Source: Acidimicrobiales bacterium (lineage in GTDB: Bacteria > Actinomycetota > Acidimicrobiia > Acidimicrobiales > RAAP-2). Taken from it: a stretch of 64,000 nt of DNA. This document shows positions 20,323 to 28,231 of this stretch, in pieces. The DNA is taken from positions 1-64,000 of the forward strand of contig JADGOJ010000002.1 in NCBI GenBank assembly GCA_017883045.1. The letters are read 5' to 3'. Each line of letters opens with the position of its first letter. Position 1 is the first letter of the stretch. The translations under genes were made by a program, and so were the position numbers. The notes under the pieces are model-generated. The model was not told the DNA's origin. It made no database searches and saw only the letters and a program-made list of their open reading frames with translations.

Positions 20323-21738
20323 CTACTCGCCCGCGGGCTCCTCGGGCGTCTCGACGGCCTCGGTCGCCTCGACGGCCTCGGTCGCCTCGGTAGCTGGCTC
20401 GTCGCTCGCGACGTCGGCGTCCCCATCTTCGGGCGCCTTGCCGGCGACGTCGACGGCGTACTCGGCCCACGCGGCCTGGGCCTCGGTCTCGGGAGTGAAC
20501 TCGCCGTACTCGATGCCACCGATGTAGTTGCCCTCGTTGTCGTAGGCGTGCGATCCGAAGGCTTCACGGTACTCCTCGGAGACCTCCCCGCCCTCGGCGG
20601 CCTGCTTGATCGACAGGCTGATGCGGCGTCGCGCGGTGTCGAGCTCGATGATCTTGACCCACAGCTCCTCGCCGGCGGTGACGACCTGGTCGGGCGACTC
20701 GACGTGGTGCGCGGCCATCTCCGAGATGTGCACGAGTCCCTCGATGCCCTCGCCCACCTGGACGAACGCGCCGAACGGCACGAGCTTGGTGACGCGGCCA
20801 TACACCAACTGGTCCACCGCGTGGCTGTCGGCGAAGACCTGCCACGGGTCGGACTGGGTGGCCTTCAGCGACAGCGAGATGCGCTCCTTGGAGAAGTCCA
20901 CGTCGAGCACCTCGACGTCCACCTCGTCGCCGACGGCGACGACCTGGCTCGGGTGGTCGATGTGCTTCCAGCTGAGCTCGGAGACGTGGATGAGCCCGTC
21001 CATGCCGCCCAGGTCCACGAAAGCGCCGAAGTTGACGACCGAGGAGATGACGCCGTGGCGACGCTCGCCGGGCTTGAGGTTGCTGAGGAAGTCGCCTCGC
21101 TGTTCCTTCTGGGTCTCTTCGAGCCAGGCGCGGCGCGACAGCACGACGTTGTTGCGGTTGCGGTCGAGTTCGATGATCTTGGCCTCAACGGTCTTGCCGA
21201 TGTAGGGCTGCAGCTCGCGAACGCGACGCAGCTCGACGAGCGACGCGGGCAGGAAGCCGCGCAGGCCGATGTCGACGATGAGTCCACCCTTGACCACCTC
21301 GATGACGACGCCCTTGACGACCTCGTCGCGGTTCTTCAACTCTTCGATGTTGCTCCAGGCCTTCTCGTACTGGGCGCGCTTCTTGGAGAGGACGAGACGT
21401 CCCTCCTTGTCCTCCTTCTGCAGGACGAGGCACTCGATGCGCTCGCCGAGCGAGACGATCTCGGAGGGGTCGACGTCGTTGCGGATCGAGAGCTCGCGAG
21501 CGGGGATCACGCCTTCGGACTTGAAGCCGATGTCGAGCAGCACTTCGTCGTGGTCGATCTTGACGACGGTGCCGCTGACCAGATCGCCGTCCTCGAACTC
21601 GAGGACACTGTCGCCGACGAGGGTGGCGAGGTCGGTGCCGACCATGTTGTCTTCGGTGATGACGCGAGGGACATAGTTGCCGTCCTCGTCGAAGGTTCCC
21701 ATCTGGATTGGGGAGAGGAGGCTGGTGCCGTCCGACAT
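20323..21738 (-). CDS. rpsA: 30S ribosomal protein S1
   Basis: This 471-residue protein has four S1 RNA-binding domains, starting near residues 50, 135, 220 and 305. The repeat hallmarks are GTVVKIDHDEVLLDIGFKSEG, GVVIEVVKGGLIVDI, GVISSVVNFGAFVDLGGMDG and GRVTKLVPFGAFVQVGEGIE. Four domains is the actinobacterial architecture, shorter than the six-domain proteobacterial protein. S1 binds mRNA on the small subunit. The acidic tail includes a repeated TEAVEA segment encoded by two identical 18-bp units. The start ATG is preceded by AAGGAAG. The gene sits between polA and an intrinsic terminator, with a hairpin in its leader. Confidence 0.95.
   Translation of the reverse strand: MSDGTSLLSPIQMGTFDEDGNYVPRVITEDNMVGTDLATLVGDSVLEFEDGDLVSGTVVKIDHDEVLLDIGFKSEGVIPARELSIRNDVDPSEIVSLGERIECLVLQKEDKEGRLVLSKKRAQYEKAWSNIEELKNRDEVVKGVVIEVVKGGLIVDIGLRGFLPASLVELRRVRELQPYIGKTVEAKIIELDRNRNNVVLSRRAWLEETQKEQRGDFLSNLKPGERRHGVISSVVNFGAFVDLGGMDGLIHVSELSWKHIDHPSQVVAVGDEVDVEVLDVDFSKERISLSLKATQSDPWQVFADSHAVDQLVYGRVTKLVPFGAFVQVGEGIEGLVHISEMAAHHVESPDQVVTAGEELWVKIIELDTARRRISLSIKQAAEGGEVSEEYREAFGSHAYDNEGNYIGGIEYGEFTPETEAQAAWAEYAVDVAGKAPEDGDADVASDEPATEATEAVEATEAVETPEEPAGE
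20351..20386 (-). repeat. Two perfect 18-bp tandem units in rpsA
   Basis: The plus-strand unit TCGACGGCCTCGGTCGCC occurs twice without mismatch and encodes the Ala/Glu/Val/Thr repeat in the acidic tail of S1. In-frame repeats of this kind change length easily by slippage. Confidence 0.9.
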
Positions 21739-21787
21739 GCGTACTTCCTTATTGCGACCACACCGGGGTCAGCTAGACGATTGGGGT

Positions 21788-21808
21788 TGGGTTTCCGGTG
21801 CAAACCCA
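21788..21808. promoter_or_regulatory. Hairpin in rpsA leader
   Basis: TGGGTTT and AAACCCA form a perfect 7-bp inverted repeat around a 7-base loop, between polA and rpsA. If transcription of rpsA starts at the site predicted from the -10 hexamer, this hairpin forms the very 5' end of the leader. It lacks a T tract, so it is unlikely to terminate polA transcription. Confidence 0.5.
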
Positions 21809-21815
21809 GGAAATA

Positions 21816-21821
21816 ACCTTA
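21816..21821 (-). promoter_or_regulatory. Candidate -10 element of rpsA
   Basis: TAAGGT on the minus strand predicts a start near 21809, giving a leader of about 70 nt that includes the inverted repeat and the Shine-Dalgarno AAGGAAG. The hexamer equals the one placed before the YbhN-like gene. Confidence 0.4.
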
Positions 21822-21833
21822 GCATTCAGGGAT

Positions 21834-24467
21834 TCAGCCCTTGGCGGTCGCCCAGTTGTCGCCCCAGTGCAGCGAGACCTCGAGCGGGACGCTGAGATTG
21901 GCCGCGTTGGTGAGCGCGTCGACGATGATCGCGCCCACGCGGGCCTGTTCGTCAGGCGGGGTCTCGACCAGGACCTCGTCGTGGACCTGGAGGATGAGGC
22001 GGGCCTCGAGCTCTTCGGCGCGCAGGCGCCGGTCGAGGCGCACCAGCGCGGACTTGAAGACGTCGGCCGCGAGACCCTGGATGCCGGCGTTCATCGCCTG
22101 GCGCTCGGCCGCCTGGCGCTGGGGGCCGGTCGCCGTGGCGAGGTCGGGGAACGGGCGGATCCGGCCGAACTCGGTGCGCGAGTAGCCCTGGTTGCGTATC
22201 TCCTTGATGGTGTTGTCCATGTAGGCGCGCAGGCTTGGGAAGCCGGCGAAGTACTTGTCCATGACCTCCTTGGCCGCAGCGACGCTGACCCCGAGGCGCT
22301 GACTGAGCCCGTACGCCTCCATGCCGTAGGCGAGGCCGTAGGAGACGGCCTTGGCCTGTTCACGCTGCTCGGAAGTGACCTGGTCGGGCGCGACGCCAAA
22401 GACCGACGCGGCGATCGTGCGGTGCACGTCCTCGTTCGATGCAAACGCGGTGAGCAGGCCCGAGTCCTGAGAGAGGTGGGCCAGGATGCGCAGTTCGAGC
22501 TGGTTGTAGTCCGACACCGCCAGGACCCATCCCTCGCTCGGCACGAAGGCGTAGCGCAGCCGTCGCCCCTCTTGGCTGCGCACGGGGATGTTGTGCAGGT
22601 TGGGGTTGTCCGACGAGAGCCGGCCGGTGCGCGCCACGGTCTGGTTGAACGTTGCGTGGATTCTCCCGTCGGCGGCGACCGCCGCGATGAGGGGCGGTCC
22701 GTAGGTCCCGCGCAGCTTCTCCACCTCGCGATAGCGCAGGATGAGCGCCACGATCGGGTGCTCGGTCTGTATCGCCTCGAGGCTCGAGGCGTCAGTCGAG
22801 TAGCCGGACTTGATCTTCTTCACCGCCGTCAGCCCGAGCTCGTCGAACAGCACGGTCTGGAGTTGCTGGGGCGAATTGACCTTGAACTCGTGGCCGGCGA
22901 CCTCTTGGATCTGGGCGTCGAGGGCGCTCGCCTCGGCCGCGAACTCCCCGGCGATAGTGCGCAGCATCTCGACGTCGACGCGGATGCCCCTCGCCTCCAT
23001 GCGCCCGAGCACCATCACCAGCGGCAGCTCGATCTGCTCGTAGACGAAGCTCAACTCCCAGCGCTCGATCTCCGCGCGCAGATGCTCGCGCAGACGCGCG
23101 ATCAGCTGCACCTCGTAGAGCAGCGTCTCGTCGTCCGACGACGACTCGAACAGCGAGGGTGTCGTCGCGGCGATCGGCTCGTCGAGGAAGCGGTTGGCGA
23201 CGTCGGCCAGGTCGTAGCGTCCGCTGGTTGCGTCGACCAAAAAGGCCATGATCGCCGTGTCGTCGGCCGGCTCGGGCACCGCGAGACCCTGTTGGGCGGC
23301 GAGGCGGTAGAGGCCCTTCAGGTCGTGGCCGCTCGGCGCGGCGTCGCCGATCGACTCGAGGAACTCGACGGCGTCGCCAAGGGCGGCGGTGCCCCTCGCC
23401 GGATCCAAGACGGCGACCCGGCCCGCGCGGTACGAGACGACCGGTGAAGCCGTCGTCGCCATCACGGTGGCCAGGCGCTTCTCCACCTTCAGCGCCTTGG
23501 CGGGCGGGGCCTTCGCGGGCGCCAAGTTCGCCGTTGACGTCGACGCCGTCGAGGCGGGCTCGCCGAGCAGGCCCTCCTTCATCAACTTGTCGAACCGAGC
23601 GCGCATCGTGTTCATCTCAAAGCGCTCGCAGTAGGTGGCGACCTCGTCGCGGTTCCACCCCCCGAGCGTTATTTCGCGCAACGTGAAGTCAAGGGGCACG
23701 TCGCGCACCAGGCGCATGACCTTCTCGTTGTTTCGAGCGCGCTCCTCGTAGGTGGCGATGTTCTCGCGCAGCTTGGGTGTCAGTTCCGCGAGGTGGTCGT
23801 AGAGGTCGTCCAGGTCGCGGTACTGGGCGAAGAGTTTCGCTGCGGTCTTCTCCCCGACCCCGGGCACGCCGGGCAGGTTGTCCGAGGGGTCGCCGCGCAG
23901 CGCCGCGAGCATCGGATAGCGCTCGGGCTCGACTCCGGTGCGCTCGAAGATGCCGGCCTCGTCGTAGAGCGAGTAGTCCGACACGCCGCGCCGGTTGTAG
24001 AGGACCTTCACGTAGGGGTCTTCGACGAGTTGGAAGGTGTCTCGGTCGCCGGTCACGACGATGACGGGGATCTTCTCCTCGCGTCCCCACGTGGCGAGGG
24101 TCGCCAGCACGTCGTCGGCCTCGAAGTTCTTCACTCCGAGCACCGGGATGTGCAGCGCCTTGCAGAGGTTCCTGATGAGATCGAACTGGGGATCGAGCTC
24201 GGGCGGCGTCTCGGCGCGCCCGCCCTTGTAGTCCTCCACCATCTCGTCTCGGAACGTCCCTCCGGGCAGGTCGAAGGCGACCGCGAGGGCCCTGGGATGC
24301 TGGGTCTGGACGAGCGACACGAGCATCGACGCGAACCCGTGCAGGGCGTTGGTGACCAGGCCGTCGGAGGTCTTGATGTCGGTGGGCAGGGCGAAGAAGG
24401 CGCGAAACGCCAACGACATGCCATCCAACAGCAGAAGCGGCCGCTGGTCGGTCGAGTCGTCAGCCAA
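21834..24467 (-). CDS. polA: DNA polymerase I
   Basis: This 877-residue repair and replication polymerase begins with a 5' nuclease domain (LLLDGMSLAFRAFFALP, VTGDRDTFQLV near 140, GVPGVGEKTAAKL near 195). The middle 3'-5' exonuclease-like domain lacks the first DxE motif, so proofreading is probably lost, as in other actinobacterial PolA. The polymerase domain shows TGRLSSDNPNLHNIPVRS near 620, DYNQLELRILAH near 660, the O-helix RAQAKAVSYGLAYG-like segment near 720 (EQAKAVSYGLAYGM), and VHDEVLVE near 835. It starts at TTG 8 bp inside pdtaR, with AAGGGCGAG upstream; the next ATG would remove part of the nuclease motif. Confidence 0.95.
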   Translation of the reverse strand: MADDSTDQRPLLLLDGMSLAFRAFFALPTDIKTSDGLVTNALHGFASMLVSLVQTQHPRALAVAFDLPGGTFRDEMVEDYKGGRAETPPELDPQFDLIRNLCKALHIPVLGVKNFEADDVLATLATWGREEKIPVIVVTGDRDTFQLVEDPYVKVLYNRRGVSDYSLYDEAGIFERTGVEPERYPMLAALRGDPSDNLPGVPGVGEKTAAKLFAQYRDLDDLYDHLAELTPKLRENIATYEERARNNEKVMRLVRDVPLDFTLREITLGGWNRDEVATYCERFEMNTMRARFDKLMKEGLLGEPASTASTSTANLAPAKAPPAKALKVEKRLATVMATTASPVVSYRAGRVAVLDPARGTAALGDAVEFLESIGDAAPSGHDLKGLYRLAAQQGLAVPEPADDTAIMAFLVDATSGRYDLADVANRFLDEPIAATTPSLFESSSDDETLLYEVQLIARLREHLRAEIERWELSFVYEQIELPLVMVLGRMEARGIRVDVEMLRTIAGEFAAEASALDAQIQEVAGHEFKVNSPQQLQTVLFDELGLTAVKKIKSGYSTDASSLEAIQTEHPIVALILRYREVEKLRGTYGPPLIAAVAADGRIHATFNQTVARTGRLSSDNPNLHNIPVRSQEGRRLRYAFVPSEGWVLAVSDYNQLELRILAHLSQDSGLLTAFASNEDVHRTIAASVFGVAPDQVTSEQREQAKAVSYGLAYGMEAYGLSQRLGVSVAAAKEVMDKYFAGFPSLRAYMDNTIKEIRNQGYSRTEFGRIRPFPDLATATGPQRQAAERQAMNAGIQGLAADVFKSALVRLDRRLRAEELEARLILQVHDEVLVETPPDEQARVGAIIVDALTNAANLSVPLEVSLHWGDNWATAKG

Positions 24468-25032
24468 CGAACTCGCCCTTCAAGATCTGTTGGGCGACGT
24501 CGCGCATCCGAGTGCGTCCACGCATCGCGGACTGCTGGATTATCTCGAAGGCCGCGGGCTCGTCCAGGCCGCGCTGCTCCATCAGCAGCTCCTTGGCGCG
24601 CTGGACGATCTCGCGCGTCTCGATCTTGTCGTCAACGTGGCTCGCCTCGGGCTCCTCGTGCGGTGCGGCCGTGGCCGGATGCAACAGCGCCGCCAACTTG
24701 GGCAGTAGCTCGCTGCTGCGAAAGGGCTTCACCAGGTACGCAACGACGCCGGCGTCGCGCGCGCTCTCGATGAGCGAACGCTGGCTGAACGCCGTGAGCA
24801 GCACGACCATCGTGCCCGAGCCCTTCAGCTCCCGGGCGACCTCGATGCCGTCGATGCCGGGCATCTTCACGTCAAGCAGGGCCAGGTCGGGCTCGAGTTC
24901 GCGGATCATGGCGAGGGCGTCGTCACCGCGAGCGGCTTCTCCGACCACCAGGTAGCCGTCGCCCTCGAGGATCTCCTTGAGGTCGAGACGGATGATCGAC
25001 TCGTCGTCGGCGATGACAACACGTTTATCCAT
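24460..25032 (-). CDS. pdtaR: Response regulator with ANTAR RNA-binding domain, PdtaR type
   Basis: This 190-residue protein has a receiver domain with acidic residues ADDE near 8-11, the phosphoacceptor in LALLDVKMPG near 52, and the Lys in VKPF near 102. A C-terminal three-helix ANTAR domain follows (VQRAKELLMEQRGLDEPAAFEIIQQSAM). ANTAR domains bind paired hairpins in mRNA and prevent termination. The match to mycobacterial PdtaR (Rv1626), including its place beside polA, is close. Its partner histidine kinase PdtaS is not in the window. The start ATG overlaps the upstream small gene by 8 bp, and polA begins inside its 3' end. Confidence 0.9.
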   Translation of the reverse strand: MDKRVVIADDESIIRLDLKEILEGDGYLVVGEAARGDDALAMIRELEPDLALLDVKMPGIDGIEVARELKGSGTMVVLLTAFSQRSLIESARDAGVVAYLVKPFRSSELLPKLAALLHPATAAPHEEPEASHVDDKIETREIVQRAKELLMEQRGLDEPAAFEIIQQSAMRGRTRMRDVAQQILKGEFVG

Positions 25033-25324
25033 GGTCGTCCTTCGGTGTCCAGTTGCGCAGGAGCTCGTCCCTCGCGGCGGTCAATTCTTTCACTTCCTGG
25101 GCCCGCCGTTTCATCTCGGCGTTGGCCGCCGCGACGTGGCGCGAAAGTTCGTCGTATTCGTGGGCCTGCAGGGGCGTTTCGGAGACCAGGGCGCGGATCC
25201 GCGCGTCGTCCAAGGCGTCATTCCACACGGCGACCTGCTCTTGGAGGACGTTGAGGCTCTCGCGCGCCACGGACAGCACCCTCTGCACGTCCTCGAGATG
25301 GCGCTTGTGCAGGCGTGAACCCAT
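25025..25324 (-). CDS. Hypothetical coiled-coil protein
   Basis: This 99-residue protein is almost all helix, with heptad-like stretches (LEDVQRVLSVARESLNVLQE and LSRHVAAANAEMKRRAQEV). There is no signal peptide, membrane helix or recognised domain. It is the first gene of a series leading into pdtaR and polA and overlaps pdtaR by 8 bp, so coupled translation is likely. TAGACT at -12 to -7 from the ATG and the absence of a Shine-Dalgarno sequence point to a leaderless message. A regulatory or scaffolding role with the ANTAR regulator is only a guess from position. Confidence 0.7.
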   Translation of the reverse strand: MGSRLHKRHLEDVQRVLSVARESLNVLQEQVAVWNDALDDARIRALVSETPLQAHEYDELSRHVAAANAEMKRRAQEVKELTAARDELLRNWTPKDDHG

Positions 25325-25330
25325 GCAATC

Positions 25331-25336
25331 AGTCTA
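25331..25336 (-). promoter_or_regulatory. Candidate leaderless -10 element of the coiled-coil/pdtaR/polA series
   Basis: TAGACT occupies -12 to -7 from the ATG at 25324, placing transcription start on the start codon. Confidence 0.5.
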
Positions 25337-25345
25337 AATCCGTCG

Positions 25346-26401
25346 TCAGTCGACCGACGTGACGACGGCGGCGTGCGCCAGCATCTCGGGCGAGGGTACG
25401 ACGCCGAAGCCGCCCGGCGCCTCATCGACCTCGCGGTCGTAGCCCACGAGCACCACCGGCACCGGACCGAGGTCGCTCGGCTCGTCGACCCCATTGGCGG
25501 CAAGCGCGCGATGGACCGAGCGGGCGTAGGGCGATTCGAAGAAGCCCCCGACGTAGGGCCGCAGCCCCGACTCCTGGGCCTTGGCGATGAGGGTGCGCGC
25601 GTTGGCGAGCCCGCCCACGCGCGCCGGCTTCACGCAGATGATCGACGCCGCGCCGTAGCGCACCAGTTGGGCGAGGTCGCGCAGCGATCGCACGCCCTCG
25701 TCCACGCTGAGCGGCACATCGAGCAGCGCGGCGAGTCGCGCCTGGTCGATGACGTTGCCGACCGCGAAGGGCTGCTCCACCACCACCACCCGAGCCACGG
25801 CACGAATCGCGCGCACCTGTTCGACCACCTCGGCGTCGCTGGTGGCGGTGCAGTTGAAGTCGAGCAGGACCGGGCGGTCGAGGGCGGCGAGGCGCTCGAG
25901 GGCCCAGGCGCTCGGCGTGCCCGGCGCGGTCTTCGCGCGAACCCGGGCGACGTCGCGCTCGACATGCCATTCATCCTCGTCGAGCAGCGACACCGTCGCC
26001 TGCAGAGGGGTCGCGTAGCGCGCCGGCCAGAGGTCGCCGATCGAACGACCCGACGCTCGAAGTTCGCGGTCCAAGAGCGCCATCTCGAGCAACGCGACCG
26101 CGGGATTGCTCGCCGCCCTCGAGCCGGCGAACCTCGCGACCCGGCTCCACGACGGCACGGTGCCTTCGCGTGCGACGATCTGCTCGAGCTGGGGCAGCAC
26201 GAAGACGCGCACCTCGTCGAGCACGTCGGCGAGTCCCGGATCGCCATTCAACGCGTGCGGCTGGGGGGCCACTTCGCCGTAGCCGACGACGCCGTCGTGC
26301 TCGACCTCGAGGAACAGCCGCGAGCGCGCGTCGTGGCGCTGCGCACCGGCGCGGACGGCGAAGCGAATCTCGATGTCCTGTCGCCAGAGCGTCGCTCTCA
26401 T
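25346..26401 (-). CDS. menC: o-Succinylbenzoate synthase
   Basis: This 351-residue enolase-superfamily enzyme dehydrates SHCHC to o-succinylbenzoate in menaquinone synthesis. Active-site elements are visible in order: Lys in VRAKTAPG, metal ligand in LLDFNCTA, Glu in VVVEQPF, Asp in LSVDEGV, and Lys in ICVKPARVGG. FESPYARSVHRALAANG near the C-terminus is conserved. The ATG at 26401 is preferred to the GTG three codons upstream because AAGGTGG stands at suitable spacing. menG and menF occur 7-9 kb away, so the menaquinone genes are dispersed. It diverges from tRNA-Leu(CAA). Confidence 0.88.
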   Translation of the reverse strand: MRATLWRQDIEIRFAVRAGAQRHDARSRLFLEVEHDGVVGYGEVAPQPHALNGDPGLADVLDEVRVFVLPQLEQIVAREGTVPSWSRVARFAGSRAASNPAVALLEMALLDRELRASGRSIGDLWPARYATPLQATVSLLDEDEWHVERDVARVRAKTAPGTPSAWALERLAALDRPVLLDFNCTATSDAEVVEQVRAIRAVARVVVVEQPFAVGNVIDQARLAALLDVPLSVDEGVRSLRDLAQLVRYGAASIICVKPARVGGLANARTLIAKAQESGLRPYVGGFFESPYARSVHRALAANGVDEPSDLGPVPVVLVGYDREVDEAPGGFGVVPSPEMLAHAAVVTSVD

Positions 26402-26424
26402 TCCCGCCACCTTACGGTTACTGC

Positions 26425-26430
26425 TACCGT
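26425..26430 (+). promoter_or_regulatory. Candidate -10 element of tRNA-Leu(CAA)
   Basis: TACCGT lies 10 bp before the mature tRNA. A start 7 nt downstream (26437) leaves a 4-nt leader, the same geometry as at the other tRNA-Leu gene. Confidence 0.45.
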
Positions 26431-26440
26431 TGTCGCCGCA

Positions 26441-26524
26441 GCCCGGATGGCGGAATCGGCAGACGCGGAGGCCTCAAAAGTCTTTACTCGAGAGGGTGTG
26501 TGGGTTCGAGTCCCACTCCGGGCA
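26441..26524 (+). tRNA. tRNA-Leu, anticodon CAA
   Basis: This class II tRNA has acceptor GCCCGGA pairing with TCCGGGC, followed by discriminator A. The anticodon stem GAGGC/GTCTT contains two G-U pairs and encloses the loop CTCAAAA with anticodon CAA. A long variable arm and GGTTCGAGTCC in the T arm complete it. CCA is not encoded, unlike tRNA-Leu(GAG) at the left edge. It reads UUG codons. fabD starts 18 bp downstream on the same strand. Confidence 0.95.
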
Positions 26525-26530
26525 CGCTGT

Positions 26531-26536
26531 TACCGT
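26531..26536 (+). promoter_or_regulatory. Candidate leaderless -10 element of fabD
   Basis: TACCGT sits at -12 to -7 from the fabD GTG, within the 18-bp gap after the tRNA. It would allow fabD to be transcribed independently of the tRNA, without a leader. Confidence 0.5.
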
Positions 26537-26542
26537 AAGAAG

Positions 26543-27472
26543 GTGCCAGAACTGACGAACCTGCCCTTTCGCGACGACGTGGTCGTGCTCTTCCCCGGCC
26601 AGGGATCGCTCTCGGGAGGCGCGGGACTTGCGTGGCAGTCGTCGCGCCACTGGAACGAGATCGATCGCATCAGCGAAGCCGCACGTCTCGACGTCGCGCA
26701 ACTGCTGCTGAGCACCTCGGACGAGGAGGTCGTGCGCACCGACCGCGCCCAGATCGCCACCTTCGCCCTCTCCATCGTTGGCTACCTCGAACTGCTCGAC
26801 CGCGGTGTTCGGCCGCGCTACCTACTCGGCCACAGCCTGGGCGAGTTCTCGGCCCTGGTCGCCTCGGGCCTGCTGTCGATCGAGGACGGCGCGCGACTGA
26901 TCGGCGTGCGCGGCGCGGCCATGGCCCGCGCCGCCAAGGAGACCGAGGGCTCCATGGTTGCGCTGATGGGGGGCGACGACGGCGCGCGCCAGGCACTCTT
27001 CGAACTTGACGAGGTCTGGGTCGCCAACATCAACGGCCCGAGCCAGATCGTGGTGAGCGGGACCACGGCCGGGCTCGAGGTCGTGTTGAACCGTCACAAG
27101 GAGATTGGGTGGCGCCGCGCCACGCCGCTCGCGGTCGGTGGCGCGTTCCACTCGCCACTGATGGCGCCGGCCCAGGCCGAGCTCGACAAGGCGCTGTCGA
27201 GCGTCGAGTGGGGAACAACCGAAGCCATGCTGATCGCCAACGTCGACGGGGAGGTGCACACCAGCGCCGAGGAGTGGCGCGCACTGCTGTCGCGCCAGCT
27301 CACCTCGCCGGTGGAGTTCCTTCGTGCGACGCTCGCGCTGCCCGAGTCGGTGACGACGACCGTCGAGATGCCGCCGGGTGCGGTTCTGACCGGACTCACC
27401 AAGCGCATCCGTTCCTTCGAGGTCCAACTCTCCCCCGCCACACTCAGTGAAATGCAGGAGGTCTCGCTGTGA
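26543..27472 (+). CDS. fabD: Malonyl-CoA:ACP transacylase
   Basis: This 309-residue enzyme loads malonyl groups on acyl carrier protein. It shows the N-terminal oxyanion motif FPGQGS near residue 16, the catalytic serine in GHSLGEFSALVASG near 96, and the catalytic His in GGAFHSPLM near 200. The frame is open far upstream through menC (antisense) and the tRNA, so the GTG at 26543 is chosen as the first plausible start after the tRNA. The leader lacks a good ribosome-binding site but has a -10-like hexamer at leaderless spacing. The stop overlaps fabG, heading the order fabD-fabG-acpP-fabF. Confidence 0.93.
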   Translation: MPELTNLPFRDDVVVLFPGQGSLSGGAGLAWQSSRHWNEIDRISEAARLDVAQLLLSTSDEEVVRTDRAQIATFALSIVGYLELLDRGVRPRYLLGHSLGEFSALVASGLLSIEDGARLIGVRGAAMARAAKETEGSMVALMGGDDGARQALFELDEVWVANINGPSQIVVSGTTAGLEVVLNRHKEIGWRRATPLAVGGAFHSPLMAPAQAELDKALSSVEWGTTEAMLIANVDGEVHTSAEEWRALLSRQLTSPVEFLRATLALPESVTTTVEMPPGAVLTGLTKRIRSFEVQLSPATLSEMQEVSL

Positions 27473-28173
27473 GCCGACACGTCATCGTCACCGGAGCCAG
27501 TCGCGGCATCGGCGCCGCCATCGCGGAGTTCTTCATCCACGAAGGCGACCGGGTGGTCGCGATGTCGCGCTCGGGCGACGCGCCCGACGGGTGCGCCAAG
27601 TCCTTCGCCCTCGACGTCGCCGACTCCCGGGCCGTCAACGAGGCCGTGAAGGCCGCGATCGAGGAGTTCGGCCCGGTGGGGGTGGCGGTCGTGAACGCGG
27701 GCGTGACGCGCGACGGACTCGCCATGCGCATGTCCGACGAGCAGTGGCACGAGGTCATCGCCACGGACCTCGACGGGGCGTTCTACACCGCCCGCGCGAC
27801 CATGGCCTCGATGGTGCGTGCCCGGACCGGTTCGATCATCTTCATCAGCTCCATCAGCCCCTTCGTCGGCGTGCCCGGCCAGGCGAACTACGCCGCGGCC
27901 AAGGCCGGTCTGGTGGGCCTGGCGCGGTCGCTCGCCAAAGAGGTCGCCGCCCGCGGGGTCACCGTGAACGTCGTGGCCCCGGGCCTCATCGACACCGATA
28001 TGACCACCGACCTCGGCGCCGCCAAGGACACCATGGCCGCCATGATCCCGATGGGCCGCATCGGACAGCCCAGCGACGTCGCGGGCGTCGTCGGGTTCCT
28101 CGCCGGCAATCAGGCCCGTTACATCACCGGAGCGGTGCTCTGCGTCGATGGCGGAATGGCGATGGGCCACTAG
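27469..28173 (+). CDS. fabG: 3-Oxoacyl-ACP reductase
   Basis: This 234-residue short-chain dehydrogenase performs the first reduction of fatty-acid elongation using NADPH. It shows the cofactor motif TGASRGIGAA near residue 8, VNAGVTRD near 77 and the catalytic Ser in ISSIS near 125. YAAAKAG near 140 gives the Tyr-x-x-x-Lys, and the C-terminal segment is GAVLCVDGGM. The GTG start overlaps the fabD stop by 4 bp. Its place in the fab cluster distinguishes it from the many other short-chain dehydrogenases. Confidence 0.93.
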   Translation: MSRHVIVTGASRGIGAAIAEFFIHEGDRVVAMSRSGDAPDGCAKSFALDVADSRAVNEAVKAAIEEFGPVGVAVVNAGVTRDGLAMRMSDEQWHEVIATDLDGAFYTARATMASMVRARTGSIIFISSISPFVGVPGQANYAAAKAGLVGLARSLAKEVAARGVTVNVVAPGLIDTDMTTDLGAAKDTMAAMIPMGRIGQPSDVAGVVGFLAGNQARYITGAVLCVDGGMAMGH

Positions 28174-28181
28174 GTGTCACA

Positions 28182-28193
28182 GGTCCCTGGACC
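28182..28193. repeat. Short inverted repeat upstream of acpP
   Basis: GGTCC and GGACC form a perfect palindrome with a 2-base centre, six bases upstream of a -10-like TACGAT (28200-28205). Its position near the -35 region of acpP makes it a candidate operator; no regulator is known. Confidence 0.35.
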
Positions 28194-28199
28194 GTTTAG

Positions 28200-28205
28200 T
28201 ACGAT
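28200..28205 (+). promoter_or_regulatory. Candidate -10 element of acpP
   Basis: TACGAT predicts a start near 28212 and a leader of about 20 nt that includes the Shine-Dalgarno AAAAAGGGG before the ATG at 28232. This suggests separate transcription of acpP-fabF. No good -35 is seen. Confidence 0.4.
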
Positions 28206-28231
28206 GAAGCGACAGAAAAAGGGGTAAGACC

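Noticed and set aside
20351-20386. Tandem repeat considered as a CRISPR or regulatory array
   Set aside because: There are only two units with no spacers, inside the rpsA coding sequence.
25373-26542. Long in-frame extension upstream of fabD
   Set aside because: It runs through antisense menC and the tRNA-Leu gene. The FabD family begins near the GTG at 26543.
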